Assembly (NCBI GenBank): GCA_002898955.1
Contig: BEIP01000095.1
Coordinates: 1 to 6,123 of the forward strand
From: a bacterium HR39
Lineage (GTDB): Bacteria > Pseudomonadota > Alphaproteobacteria > Geminicoccales > Geminicoccaceae
Length of the DNA stretch: 6,123 nucleotides
Reading direction: 5' to 3'
This document shows positions 1 through 5,951 of this stretch, piece after piece. A model generated the notes under the pieces. That model did not search any database, was not told where the DNA came from, and saw only the letters and a list, made by a program, of their open reading frames with translations. The position numbers and the translations under genes were made by a program. Every line of letters starts with the position of its first letter. Position 1 is the stretch's first letter.

Positions 1-467
1 GATGTGGCCGGCATGGGTGGCGGCGGGCTGCTCGAAGCCGCCGCAGGGCACCAGCGCCGCCGTGCCGCGGCCGGTTCCGGGCCCCAGCACCACCCGCGGC
101 CGGTCGGCACGCCGCTCGCCGCCGCCCCAGCGCTCCAGCTCGTCCGGCGGGAGGTGGGGCAGGGCGAGGGCGTGGGCGACGAAGTCGTTGATCACCGCGA
201 GGCGCACAAGCCCGAGCGCCGCCGCCAGCTCCCGCACCGAGAAGGCCCACGGGCTGTTGGTGAAGCGCACCGCATCGCCCTCGACGGGCGTGGCGACGGC
301 CAGCACCGCTTCGTCGGGCCTCTCCCGGCCATCCAGCCAGGCGCGCACCGCCTCGAGCGGGCCCGGGAAGTCGCGCGCCCGCAGCGTGCCGGCGGCCTCG
401 ATGCGGCCCGGCTCGCGCGAGAGGGCGAAGCGGGCGTGGGTGCCGCCGATGTCGGCCACGAGCCGCA

Positions 468-468
<1 letters not shown>
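1..468 (-). CDS. glk: Glucokinase, N-terminal part (cut by window edge)
   Basis: Phosphorylates glucose to glucose-6-phosphate with ATP in the cytoplasm. The 156 visible residues match the bacterial Glk (E. coli-type) family: the phosphate-binding motif DIGGTHARFAL at 6-16, TNSPWAFS at 70-77, the VINDFVA motif at 92-98 with the expected catalytic Asp at 95, and the second nucleotide-binding loop GPGTGRG at 129-135. The family is about 320 residues long, so roughly half is missing beyond position 1. The start ATG overlaps the TGA of the phosphofructokinase gene by one base (TGATG), which suggests translational coupling; no separate Shine-Dalgarno is needed. Two oddities: the usual EGGH signature reads HAGH at 152-155, replacing the glutamate that contacts glucose in E. 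coli Glk, and the usual GTGLG reads GTGRG. Family assignment is secure; activity of this variant is not. Confidence 0.93.
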
Positions 469-1541
<1,073 letters not shown>

Positions 1542-1649
1542 CGTCCCCGTCTCCGTCGCTGGGGGGCGGCTTGCCCCAAGCTTGCCGATCCGGCAGAAAC
1601 CTAGTACCCCGTGGTGCGGGAGCGAGACCAGCCGAGGAGGATCCGGTCC
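1542..1649. promoter_or_regulatory. Divergent intergenic spacer between pfkA and the ydcH-like gene
   Basis: This spacer must hold the promoters of both divergent genes. I see no convincing -35/-10 pair on either strand; the most AT-rich part is around 1595-1607 (GAAACCTAGTAC). Two small inverted repeats sit next to each other: GCTTG-CCC-CAAGC at 1569-1581 and TGCCG-ATC-CGGCA at 1583-1595. They could be regulator-binding dyads or 5' leader hairpins, but they are short enough to be chance. Confidence 0.35.
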
Positions 1650-1856
1650 ATGAAGGAGCGCCTCACCCGCGAAGAGATCGAGCGCCGCCTCGCCGCCCTC
1701 CGCGAGGCCCACGAGGCCCTCGACGAACAGGTGGACCGGCTGGAATCGGAGGGTGGCGCCGACGACCTCGAGCTCAAGCGGCTCAAGAAGCAGACGCTCG
1801 CCATCAAGGACCGCATCGCCATCCTCGAACGCATGCTCCAGAGCATGCCGGCCTGA
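1650..1856 (+). CDS. YdcH/DUF465-like small helical protein
   Basis: A 68-residue protein, almost entirely charged heptad-like helix and therefore probably a short coiled-coil hairpin in the cytoplasm. It resembles the YdcH/DUF465 family: an N-terminal helix rich in Glu and Arg (6-33), a short gly/asp turn near GGADD (35-39), then the characteristic LELKRLKKQTLAIKDRIAIL block at about 40-59. No enzymatic residues are visible and the family function is unknown. The ATG at 1650 is favoured over the in-frame GTG at 1611 because a strong GAGGAGG (1634-1640) lies 9 bases upstream and the extra residues do not resemble the family. It converges on purK with 10 bases between stop codons. I recall small proteins of this family near purE/purK in alphaproteobacteria, but this could not be checked. 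Confidence 0.8.
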   Translation: MKERLTREEIERRLAALREAHEALDEQVDRLESEGGADDLELKRLKKQTLAIKDRIAILERMLQSMPA

Positions 1857-1870
1857 AGGCCGGCCTTCAG
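1847..1870. terminator. Shared palindrome at convergent stops, possible bidirectional terminator
   Basis: A perfect 18-bp palindrome (1853-1870, CTGAAGGCCGGCCTTCAG) contains the TGA of the ydcH-like gene and, on the other strand, the TGA of purK. An overlapping alternative hairpin, GCCGGCC-TGAA-GGCCGGC (1847-1864), has seven GC pairs and a four-base loop and can form on either transcript. There is no T-tract on either side, so this is not a textbook intrinsic terminator; it could instead be a transcript-end stabilising hairpin or just compact gene packing. Confidence 0.4.
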
Positions 1871-2952
1871 CCGCTGCGCGGCCGCAGAAAGGTCACGTGA
1901 CCCATCTTGCGGCCCGCGCGTGCCTCGCGCTTGCCGTAGAGGTGCAGGCGCGCACCGGGATCGGCGATCCACCGCGCCCACGTCTCCACCTCGCTCCCCA
2001 GGAGGTTCTCCATCACCGCGTCGAACAGCCGCGCCGGCGAGCCCAGCGGCAGGCCGCACACCGCCCGCACGTGCTGCTCGAACTGGCCGGTGATGCAGGC
2101 GTCGATGGTCCAGTGGCCGGAATTGTGCGGCCGCGGCGCGAGTTCGTTGACCAGCAGCCGGCCGTCGCGGCCGAGGAACATCTCGACGGCGAGCAGCCCC
2201 ACCACCTCCAGCGCCGCGGCGATCCCCTCGGCGAGGCGCACCGCCTCGCGGGCGAGATCGGCGGAGATCGGGGCCGGCGCGGTGGTCCGGCGCAGAATGC
2301 CGCCTTCGTGGTCGTTGCGCACCACGTCGAAGCTCGCCCGCTCGCCGTCCACTCCGCGGGCCGTCACCACCGAGACCTCCATGCGGAAGTCCACCGCGCG
2401 CTCGGCGATGGCCGGGCGTCCGGCGAGCTCCGCGGCGGCCCGCGCCACGTCCTCCGGTCGCTCCACCCGCCACTGGCCCTTGCCGTCGTAGCCGAACAGG
2501 CGCGTCTTGACGAAGAGCGGCACGCCCAGCTCGCGCACGGCCCGCTCGATGTCCTCCGGGCGGTCGACCGGGAGGAAGTCCGTCACCGGAAAACCGCGCT
2601 CGCGCAGGAAGGTCTTCTCGGCGAGGCGATCGCGGGTGATCTCCAGCACATGCGCCGCCGGACGGACGGGAACGAAGCGGGCGAGCAGGCGCAGCGCGGC
2701 CGGCTCGACGTTCTCCCACTCCAGCGTCACCACGTCCACCTGCCGGGCGAATCGCTCCAGCGCCGCTTCGTCCTCCCAGGCGGCCCGGGTCCACGCCGCC
2801 GCGACGTCGGCCGCCGGGGCCTCGGGCTCGGGGGCGTAAATGTGGCAGCGATAGCCCAGCCGTGCCGCGGCGAGGGCGGTCATGCGGCCGAGCTGGCCGC
2901 CGCCGAGGATGCCGATGGTGGAACCGGGCGGCAGCGGTGCGGAGCCCCTCAT
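1867..2952 (-). CDS. purK: N5-carboxyaminoimidazole ribonucleotide synthetase
   Basis: Purine biosynthesis: uses ATP and bicarbonate to carboxylate aminoimidazole ribonucleotide (AIR) to N5-CAIR, the substrate of PurE. The 361 residues show the ATP-grasp PurK layout. The N-terminal dinucleotide-like motif [11 protein letters not shown] is at 14-24, the LEWENV segment at 78-83, the phosphate-binding FGYDGKGQ loop at 153-160, the metal-binding Glu257 (VEMF) and Glu270 ([18 protein letters not shown], 269-286), and the C-terminal [18 protein letters not shown] at 337-354. Length is normal for the family. The start ATG overlaps the purE stop as ATGA (2949-2952), typical of translational coupling, so the pair is made together. 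All key motifs are present and I see no sign of damage. Confidence 0.97.
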   Translation of the reverse strand: MRGSAPLPPGSTIGILGGGQLGRMTALAAARLGYRCHIYAPEPEAPAADVAAAWTRAAWEDEAALERFARQVDVVTLEWENVEPAALRLLARFVPVRPAAHVLEITRDRLAEKTFLRERGFPVTDFLPVDRPEDIERAVRELGVPLFVKTRLFGYDGKGQWRVERPEDVARAAAELAGRPAIAERAVDFRMEVSVVTARGVDGERASFDVVRNDHEGGILRRTTAPAPISADLAREAVRLAEGIAAALEVVGLLAVEMFLGRDGRLLVNELAPRPHNSGHWTIDACITGQFEQHVRAVCGLPLGSPARLFDAVMENLLGSEVETWARWIADPGARLHLYGKREARAGRKMGHVTFLRPRSG

Positions 2953-3458
2953 GGCTCGTCTCCGAAGGGCGTCTCGGGAACGGAGGCCGTCTGGCGGGCC
3001 CGCCAGGCGCGGTAGCGCTCGGCCACCTCGGGGTCCTCCAGCGCGACGATGGCCGCCGCCAGAAGCCCGGCGTTGATCGCGCCGGCGCGGCCGATGGCAA
3101 GCGTACCCACGGGCACGCCGCCCGGCATCTGCACGATGGACAGCAGGCTGTCCAGCCCCTTGAGACTGCGGCTTTCCACCGGAACGCCGAGCACCGGCAG
3201 CTCCGTCATGGAGGCGATCATGCCGGGCAGGTGCGCCGCTCCGCCGGCTCCCGCCACGATCACCCGCAGGCCCGCCTCGCGCGCGCCCTTCGCGAAGGCG
3301 TAGAGCCGCTCGGGCGTGCGGTGGGCCGAGACCACCCGCACGACGTGCGGCACGCCCAGCTCATCCAGCACCTGTGCCGCGTGCCGCATCGTCTCCCAGT
3401 CCGAGACGCTGCCCATCACCACCGCCACCCTCGGCGGCTTCTCCGTCCGCTCCGCCAT
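2949..3458 (-). CDS. purE: N5-carboxyaminoimidazole ribonucleotide mutase (class I PurE)
   Basis: Rearranges N5-CAIR, made by PurK, to 4-carboxy-AIR in purine synthesis; class I PurE proteins form cytoplasmic octamers. The 169 residues hold the family signatures: [11 protein letters not shown] (14-24), [10 protein letters not shown] (43-52) with the catalytic His46, [12 protein letters not shown] (69-80), then a conserved block from about 90 to 123 ending in GTLAIG. The presence of purK directly downstream supports the bacterial class I mutase role rather than the animal-type AIR carboxylase. The start at 3458 has AAGGGG (3465-3470, minus strand) 6 bases upstream. Its first 98 bases are shared, in a different frame, with the 3' end of csrA; the overlap cannot be removed by a later start because the VAVVMGS strand begins at residue 11. 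Confidence 0.97.
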   Translation of the reverse strand: MAERTEKPPRVAVVMGSVSDWETMRHAAQVLDELGVPHVVRVVSAHRTPERLYAFAKGAREAGLRVIVAGAGGAAHLPGMIASMTELPVLGVPVESRSLKGLDSLLSIVQMPGGVPVGTLAIGRAGAINAGLLAAAIVALEDPEVAERYRAWRARQTASVPETPFGDEP

Positions 3459-3690
3459 CGTCCGCCCCTTTCGGGAACTCCCGCCGTCCTTCCAGGAACG
3501 CCCGGGCGCAGGCGGCGGCCCGGGTGTTGGCCCGCTCCACCTGCCGGTAGACCTCCTCGCGCAGCACGCTGGAGGTGGGCGGGAAGCGGAAGCCGAGGCG
3601 CACCGTGCGGCCGCGCACCTCCACCACCCGCACCTCCACCACGTGGTCGACGATCACCGCCTGGCCGGGCTTGCGCGTGATGTAGAGCAT
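3361..3690 (-). CDS. csrA: CsrA/RsmA family carbon storage regulator with long C-terminal tail
   Basis: CsrA proteins are small dimeric RNA-binding proteins that bind GGA motifs, often at Shine-Dalgarno sites, and control carbon metabolism and motility. Residues 1-55 match the family: [12 protein letters not shown] at 1-12, alternating beta strands rich in Val (12-31), RLGFRFPP at 31-38 and the diagnostic [10 protein letters not shown] at 42-51, whose Arg44 corresponds to the RNA-contacting arginine of E. coli CsrA. The ATG at 3690 fits the family N-terminus and has GGAG (3699-3702, minus strand) 8 bases upstream; the in-frame start at 3726 adds residues foreign to the family. The protein is 109 residues against the usual 60-75: a Gly/Asp/Glu-rich tail of low complexity follows residue 72, and residues 78-109 are read through purE in another frame. 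Divergent position to flagellar genes fits a motility regulator. The tail may be a by-product of a lost stop. Confidence 0.85.
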   Translation of the reverse strand: MLYITRKPGQAVIVDHVVEVRVVEVRGRTVRLGFRFPPTSSVLREEVYRQVERANTRAAACARAFLEGRREFPKGADDGGADGEAAEGGGGDGQRLGLGDDAARGTGAG

Positions 3691-3733
3691 CCTTCGCTCT
3701 CCGTCGCCCGCGCGCGAATCTGCCACGGCGTGC

Positions 3734-3748
3734 TTAACGGCCCGTTAA
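3734..3748. promoter_or_regulatory. CtrA-type box, TTAA-N7-TTAA
   Basis: The sequence TTAACGGCCCGTTAA is an exact match to the TTAA-N7-TTAA recognition motif of the alphaproteobacterial cell-cycle regulator CtrA and is also a perfect 7+1+7 dyad. It lies in the 101-bp spacer between csrA and flgB, with its centre 51 bases from each start codon, so it could act on both. I noticed no other TTAA in the window, which makes a chance match in this GC-rich DNA unlikely. In Caulobacter, CtrA boxes overlap the -35 region of early flagellar promoters; the distance here would place a transcription start just upstream of the flgB Shine-Dalgarno. Function is inferred, not seen. Confidence 0.75.
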
Positions 3749-3791
3749 CCGAGGCGTGGCAGGATGAGCGCGGTTTCGGAGGACGGACGCC

Positions 3792-4196
3792 ATGTACGGC
3801 ACCTCCTTCTTCGGGCTCCTCACCGCACGCGAACGCTGGCTCGGCGCCCGCTACACGGTGGTGGCGGAGAACGTGGCCAATGCCGACACGCCCGGCTACC
3901 GGCCGCGCGACCTCGTCCCCTCGTCCTTCGGGCGGCTGGTGGAGGCGCTCTCGCCGCCACCAGCCGGTGCGGGGCTGGTGCGCACCGATCCGCGCCATCT
4001 GCCGGCCGCTTCGCCACCGCCGGATGTGCGCGTGGGCGAGGGGGAGGTGCTCGAGACGACGCCTTCGGGCAATGCGGTGATCCTGTCCGAGGAAGTGCGG
4101 AAACTCGCCGCCATCGAGAAGGACTACCGCCTGACACTGCAGCTCTTCCGCAAGTACAAGGCCATGTTCGAGACCGCCCTGCGGCTCGAGGCGTGA
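3792..4196 (+). CDS. flgB: Flagellar basal-body proximal rod protein FlgB
   Basis: FlgB is a structural subunit of the proximal rod of the flagellar basal body, exported through the flagellar type III apparatus. The 134 residues have the N-terminal rod motif ENVANADTPGYRPRD (26-40), close to the family's NxANxxTPGYKA(R)D pattern, a variable Pro-rich middle (53-80), the PSGNAV segment at 91-96, and an amphipathic C-terminal helix (100-133) that packs against the N-terminal helix in rod proteins. Length is normal. The ATG has GGAGG (3778-3782) 9 bases upstream. It is the first gene of the flagellar run and lies 43 bases downstream of the CtrA-type box, so it is the likely entry point for transcription of flgB-flgC-fliE. 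There is no signal peptide, as expected for export by the flagellar system. Confidence 0.95.
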   Translation: MYGTSFFGLLTARERWLGARYTVVAENVANADTPGYRPRDLVPSSFGRLVEALSPPPAGAGLVRTDPRHLPAASPPPDVRVGEGEVLETTPSGNAVILSEEVRKLAAIEKDYRLTLQLFRKYKAMFETALRLEA

Positions 4197-4243
4197 TCTC
4201 GTCTGCAGCGGGGACCCTCGACGCACGTGCGGAGTGAACCGTG

Positions 4244-4651
4244 ATGGACCTGGAGACCAGCTTCCTCGTGGCGTCCTCGGGCATGCGCGCACAGAGCGCG
4301 CGGCTGCGGGTGGTGGCCGAGAACCTCGCCAATGCCGACAGCACGGCCGACGTGCCCGGCGGCGATCCCTACCGTCGCCGCACCATCACCTTCCGCGAGG
4401 TGCTGGACCGCGAACACGGCGTGCGGCTGGTGACGGTCGCCCGCTACGGCACCGACCCGCGCGACTTCGTGCTGCGCTACGAGCCGTGGCATCCGGCCGC
4501 GGACGAGCGCGGCTACGTCAGATATCCCAACGTGGATCCGGTCATCGAACTCGTGGACATGCGCGAGGCGCAGCGGACCTACGAGGCCAATCTGCAGGCG
4601 CTGGCCACGGCCAGGAGCCTGCTGCTCGAGACCATCGACATCCTGCGCTGA
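4244..4651 (+). CDS. flgC: Flagellar basal-body rod protein FlgC
   Basis: FlgC is another proximal rod subunit and stacks with FlgB, FlgF and FliE. The 135 residues start with the family's MDL..(A)SSGM.AQ pattern (1-17), followed by the rod motif ENLANADST (26-34), GGDPYRRR (39-46), and a conserved C-terminal half: a PNVDPVIELVDMREAQRTYE stretch at 95-114 leading into ANLQALATARSLLLETIDIL. The ATG at 4244 is preferred over the adjacent GTG at 4241 because homologues begin MDL; GGAG at 4231-4234 is 9 bases from the ATG and 6 from the GTG, so both are possible. It follows flgB after a 47-bp spacer with no visible promoter or terminator and is surely co-transcribed with it. Length and motifs are normal. 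Confidence 0.95.
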   Translation: MDLETSFLVASSGMRAQSARLRVVAENLANADSTADVPGGDPYRRRTITFREVLDREHGVRLVTVARYGTDPRDFVLRYEPWHPAADERGYVRYPNVDPVIELVDMREAQRTYEANLQALATARSLLLETIDILR

Positions 4652-4672
4652 TGCGGCCGACGGAGGACGGTC

Positions 4673-4969
4673 ATGGCGATTCCCTCGCTCGAAGCGGCAC
4701 GCCTCTATGCCGCCACCGCGGCGAAGACGGCGGGCGGGACGGCCGCGAAGGGGCCCGACTTCTCCACATTCCTCGCCGAGGAGCTGCGCGGCGCCGCCGA
4801 GACCTTCGCGAAGGGGGAAGAGGTGGCCCGCGCCGGGCTCGCCGGGAAGGCGAGCGTGCAGGAGGTGGTCGAGGCGGTGGCCGCCGCCGAGCTGGCGCTG
4901 CGCAAGGTGCAGGCGGTGCGCGATCGGGTGATCGCCGCCTATCAGGAGATCATGCGCATGCCGATCTGA
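4673..4969 (+). CDS. fliE: Flagellar hook-basal body protein FliE
   Basis: FliE joins the MS ring to the proximal rod and is an early substrate of the flagellar export gate. The 98-residue length is typical. The N-terminal third is Ala-rich and poorly conserved, the region DFSTFLAEELRGAAETFAKG (29-48) matches the family's central helix, and the C-terminal part contains SVQEVVEAVAAAELALRKVQ (61-80) followed by AVRDRVIAAYQEIMRMPI to the end, the best conserved FliE signature, ending as usual in MRMP(I/V). GGAGG (4662-4666) lies 6 bases before the ATG, and the surrounding 10-mer CGGAGGACGG is identical to that before flgB. It follows flgC by 21 bases. The next gene, fliQ, is 708 bases away instead of directly adjacent. 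Confidence 0.95.
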   Translation: MAIPSLEAARLYAATAAKTAGGTAAKGPDFSTFLAEELRGAAETFAKGEEVARAGLAGKASVQEVVEAVAAAELALRKVQAVRDRVIAAYQEIMRMPI

Positions 4970-5031
4970 ACCGGGCCCGGAACGGGAAGGCGGGCCGTGG
5001 CGGGGTGCACGATGCGGGCGCGTGCTCTGCA

Positions 5032-5057
5032 GGGTCCGTGGCACGGGACCCGGACCC
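5032..5057. repeat. Inverted repeat with alternative pairings
   Basis: GGGTCCG (5032-5038) pairs with CGGACCC (5051-5057) across a 12-base loop. The same left arm can instead pair as GGGTCC with GGACCC at 5046-5051, and the interior CCGTG-G-CACGG is itself a dyad. The mutually exclusive pairings are visible, but a function is not; GC-rich DNA makes such stems common. Confidence 0.45.
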
Positions 5058-5362
5058 CGTGGCCAGTGGGCGGGATGGAGAACCGGGTGGGATCCGGCCG
5101 TGCGTACACCGAGGCCCCCGGCGGCGGGGGATCGGGCGCCCGCCACGCGCCGCATCGTCCGATGTGGGCCGCCCGCGCCGCTCCGCGGTCGGGGACGGAC
5201 GCGATGGCATCCTGCGACGTCGGCAAGGAGCACGGAGAGCGGCAGCATCCGGCGTCCCGTACGACCGTGGGGCGGCCACGGGGCATGGTGGCCGGCGCGG
5301 TGCACGCCCGGTCTTCCGGACTGGGAAAGGCGACCGGCCACCGAGACCCTGCCGCTGCCACC

Positions 5363-5400
5363 GCCGGCCGTCGCCGGCACGCGAGGGGCGACGGTCCGGC
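5363..5400. repeat. Strong 13-bp hairpin with one bulged base
   Basis: The left arm GCCGGCCGTCGCC (5363-5375) pairs with GGCGACGG (5387-5394) and CCGGC (5396-5400), leaving a single bulged T at 5395 and an 11-base loop. This is the strongest inverted repeat I found in the window. No T-tract follows on the plus strand, so it is not a standard intrinsic terminator. It lies in the middle of the fliE-fliQ spacer and may mark a structured part of the transcript. Confidence 0.5.
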
Positions 5401-5454
5401 CACGGGAGGCCCCCGGCCCCGGCCCGGAAGTCTCCGCAACGGGTTCCCGAAAGT

Positions 5455-5478
5455 GCCACGTGGCGCCGCGAGCGGCGC
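5455..5478. repeat. Two adjoining dyads in the fliE-fliQ spacer
   Basis: A perfect 10-bp palindrome GCCACGTGGC (5455-5464) adjoins a seven-pair inverted repeat GCGCCGC-GA-GCGGCGC (5463-5478). The second arm is followed by only two T residues. The pair could be a weak terminator or a protein-binding site, but I cannot choose between these and chance. Confidence 0.4.
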
Positions 5479-5677
5479 TTCGCACCGTGGCGGGCTCCGT
5501 GAAGGCCCGAGACGACGCGGCGGGCCACGCGGACGGCGTGTCCCGCCCGGCGCCGGGGCTCGTGTGTCCGCGGGGACCGGGCTCCGGAGCGTCGGCGGGC
5601 CGGACGGCCTCCGGAGGATCGGCATGCCGGTGCGGTACGGGACGTGGGCCCGGCGGGGAGTCGGACGGAGTGGGACG

Positions 5678-5947
5678 ATGACGGTGAGCGTGCTCCACGA
5701 TCTGCTGCGCGAGGCCATGTGGACCGCGACCCTGCTGGCCACGCCGGCGCTGCTCGCCATGCTGCTGGTCGGCCTCGTGATCTCGCTCCTCCAGGCCCTC
5801 ACCCAGGTGCAGGAGATGACGCTCACCCTGCTGCCGAAACTGCTCGCGCTGGTGGGCAGCCTCGCCCTCGCCGCGCCGTGGATGTGGGCGCTGCTGATCG
5901 CCTTCGGCGAGCGCACCTTCGCCCGCATCGCGCTCGTGGGAGGCTGA
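5678..5947 (+). CDS. fliQ: Flagellar biosynthetic protein FliQ
   Basis: FliQ is an inner-membrane component of the FliPQR export gate of the flagellar type III secretion system. The 89-residue length is exactly that of the family. It has two hydrophobic segments, at about 15-38 and 55-75, joined by the conserved LLQALTQVQEMTLTLLPKL loop (37-55), which matches the E. coli FliQ pattern of ILQAATQINEMTLSFIPKI closely. APWMW (66-70) is the typical second-helix motif. The ATG at 5678 has GGAG (5667-5670) 7 bases upstream. The reading frame stays open far upstream, but those residues are not FliQ-like. Third codon positions are nearly all G or C (about 86 of 89), a sharp contrast with the spacer before it. 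It is followed 4 bases later by fliR. Confidence 0.96.
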   Translation: MTVSVLHDLLREAMWTATLLATPALLAMLLVGLVISLLQALTQVQEMTLTLLPKLLALVGSLALAAPWMWALLIAFGERTFARIALVGG

Positions 5948-5951
5948 GCCG

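Larger units (their letters stand above)
4970..5677. other. 708-bp gene-free, very GC-rich spacer inside the flagellar operon
   Basis: No convincing gene is present on either strand. The open frames here are long only because stop codons are rare at this base composition. Their translations are Arg/Gly/Pro-rich and resemble nothing I recognise. In the fliQ frame I count about 43 A/T third positions in 227 codons and similar A/T levels at the other two positions, against 3 in 89 third positions in fliQ; this flat pattern is what non-coding DNA gives. Overall GC is about 78%, higher than the genes. It contains several inverted repeats (4971-4980, 5032-5057, 5363-5400, 5455-5478, 5581-5590, 5608-5617, 5620-5629). 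It could hold an internal promoter for fliQ-fliR, a structured RNA, or the remains of an inserted or decayed gene. Confidence 0.7.

Noticed and set aside
1542..1712. A 57-residue N-terminal extension of phosphofructokinase
   Set aside because: The family starts at MRIGVLTSGGD, a Shine-Dalgarno supports the ATG at 1541, and the extension would overlap the divergent ydcH-like gene.
1753..3015. A 420-codon plus-strand open frame opposite purK
   Set aside because: It is antisense to purK, in which every motif is intact, and it has no recognisable domains.
3691..3726. An upstream in-frame start for csrA at 3726
   Set aside because: The added 12 residues are foreign to the CsrA family, whose members begin ML(I/Y)(L/I)TR, and the ATG at 3690 has its own Shine-Dalgarno.
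3757..3772. Sigma-54-like element TGGCAGGATGAGCGCG before flgB
   Set aside because: The GG-N10-GC spacing fits but the -12 element is poor, and the implied start of transcription near 3783 would remove the flgB Shine-Dalgarno (3778-3782) from the mRNA.
4971..4980. CCGGGCCCGG directly after the fliE stop as a terminator
   Set aside because: It gives only a three-pair stem once a four-base loop is allowed, and no T-tract follows.
5039..5053. Sigma-54-like TGGCACGGGACCCGG in the fliE-fliQ spacer
   Set aside because: The -24 half is good but the -12 half reads CCGG instead of TTGC and lacks the invariant GC.
4997..5677. A 227-residue N-terminal extension of FliQ in the same frame
   Set aside because: FliQ proteins are about 89 residues, a good Shine-Dalgarno precedes the ATG at 5678, and the extension lacks the strong third-position GC bias of the real gene.
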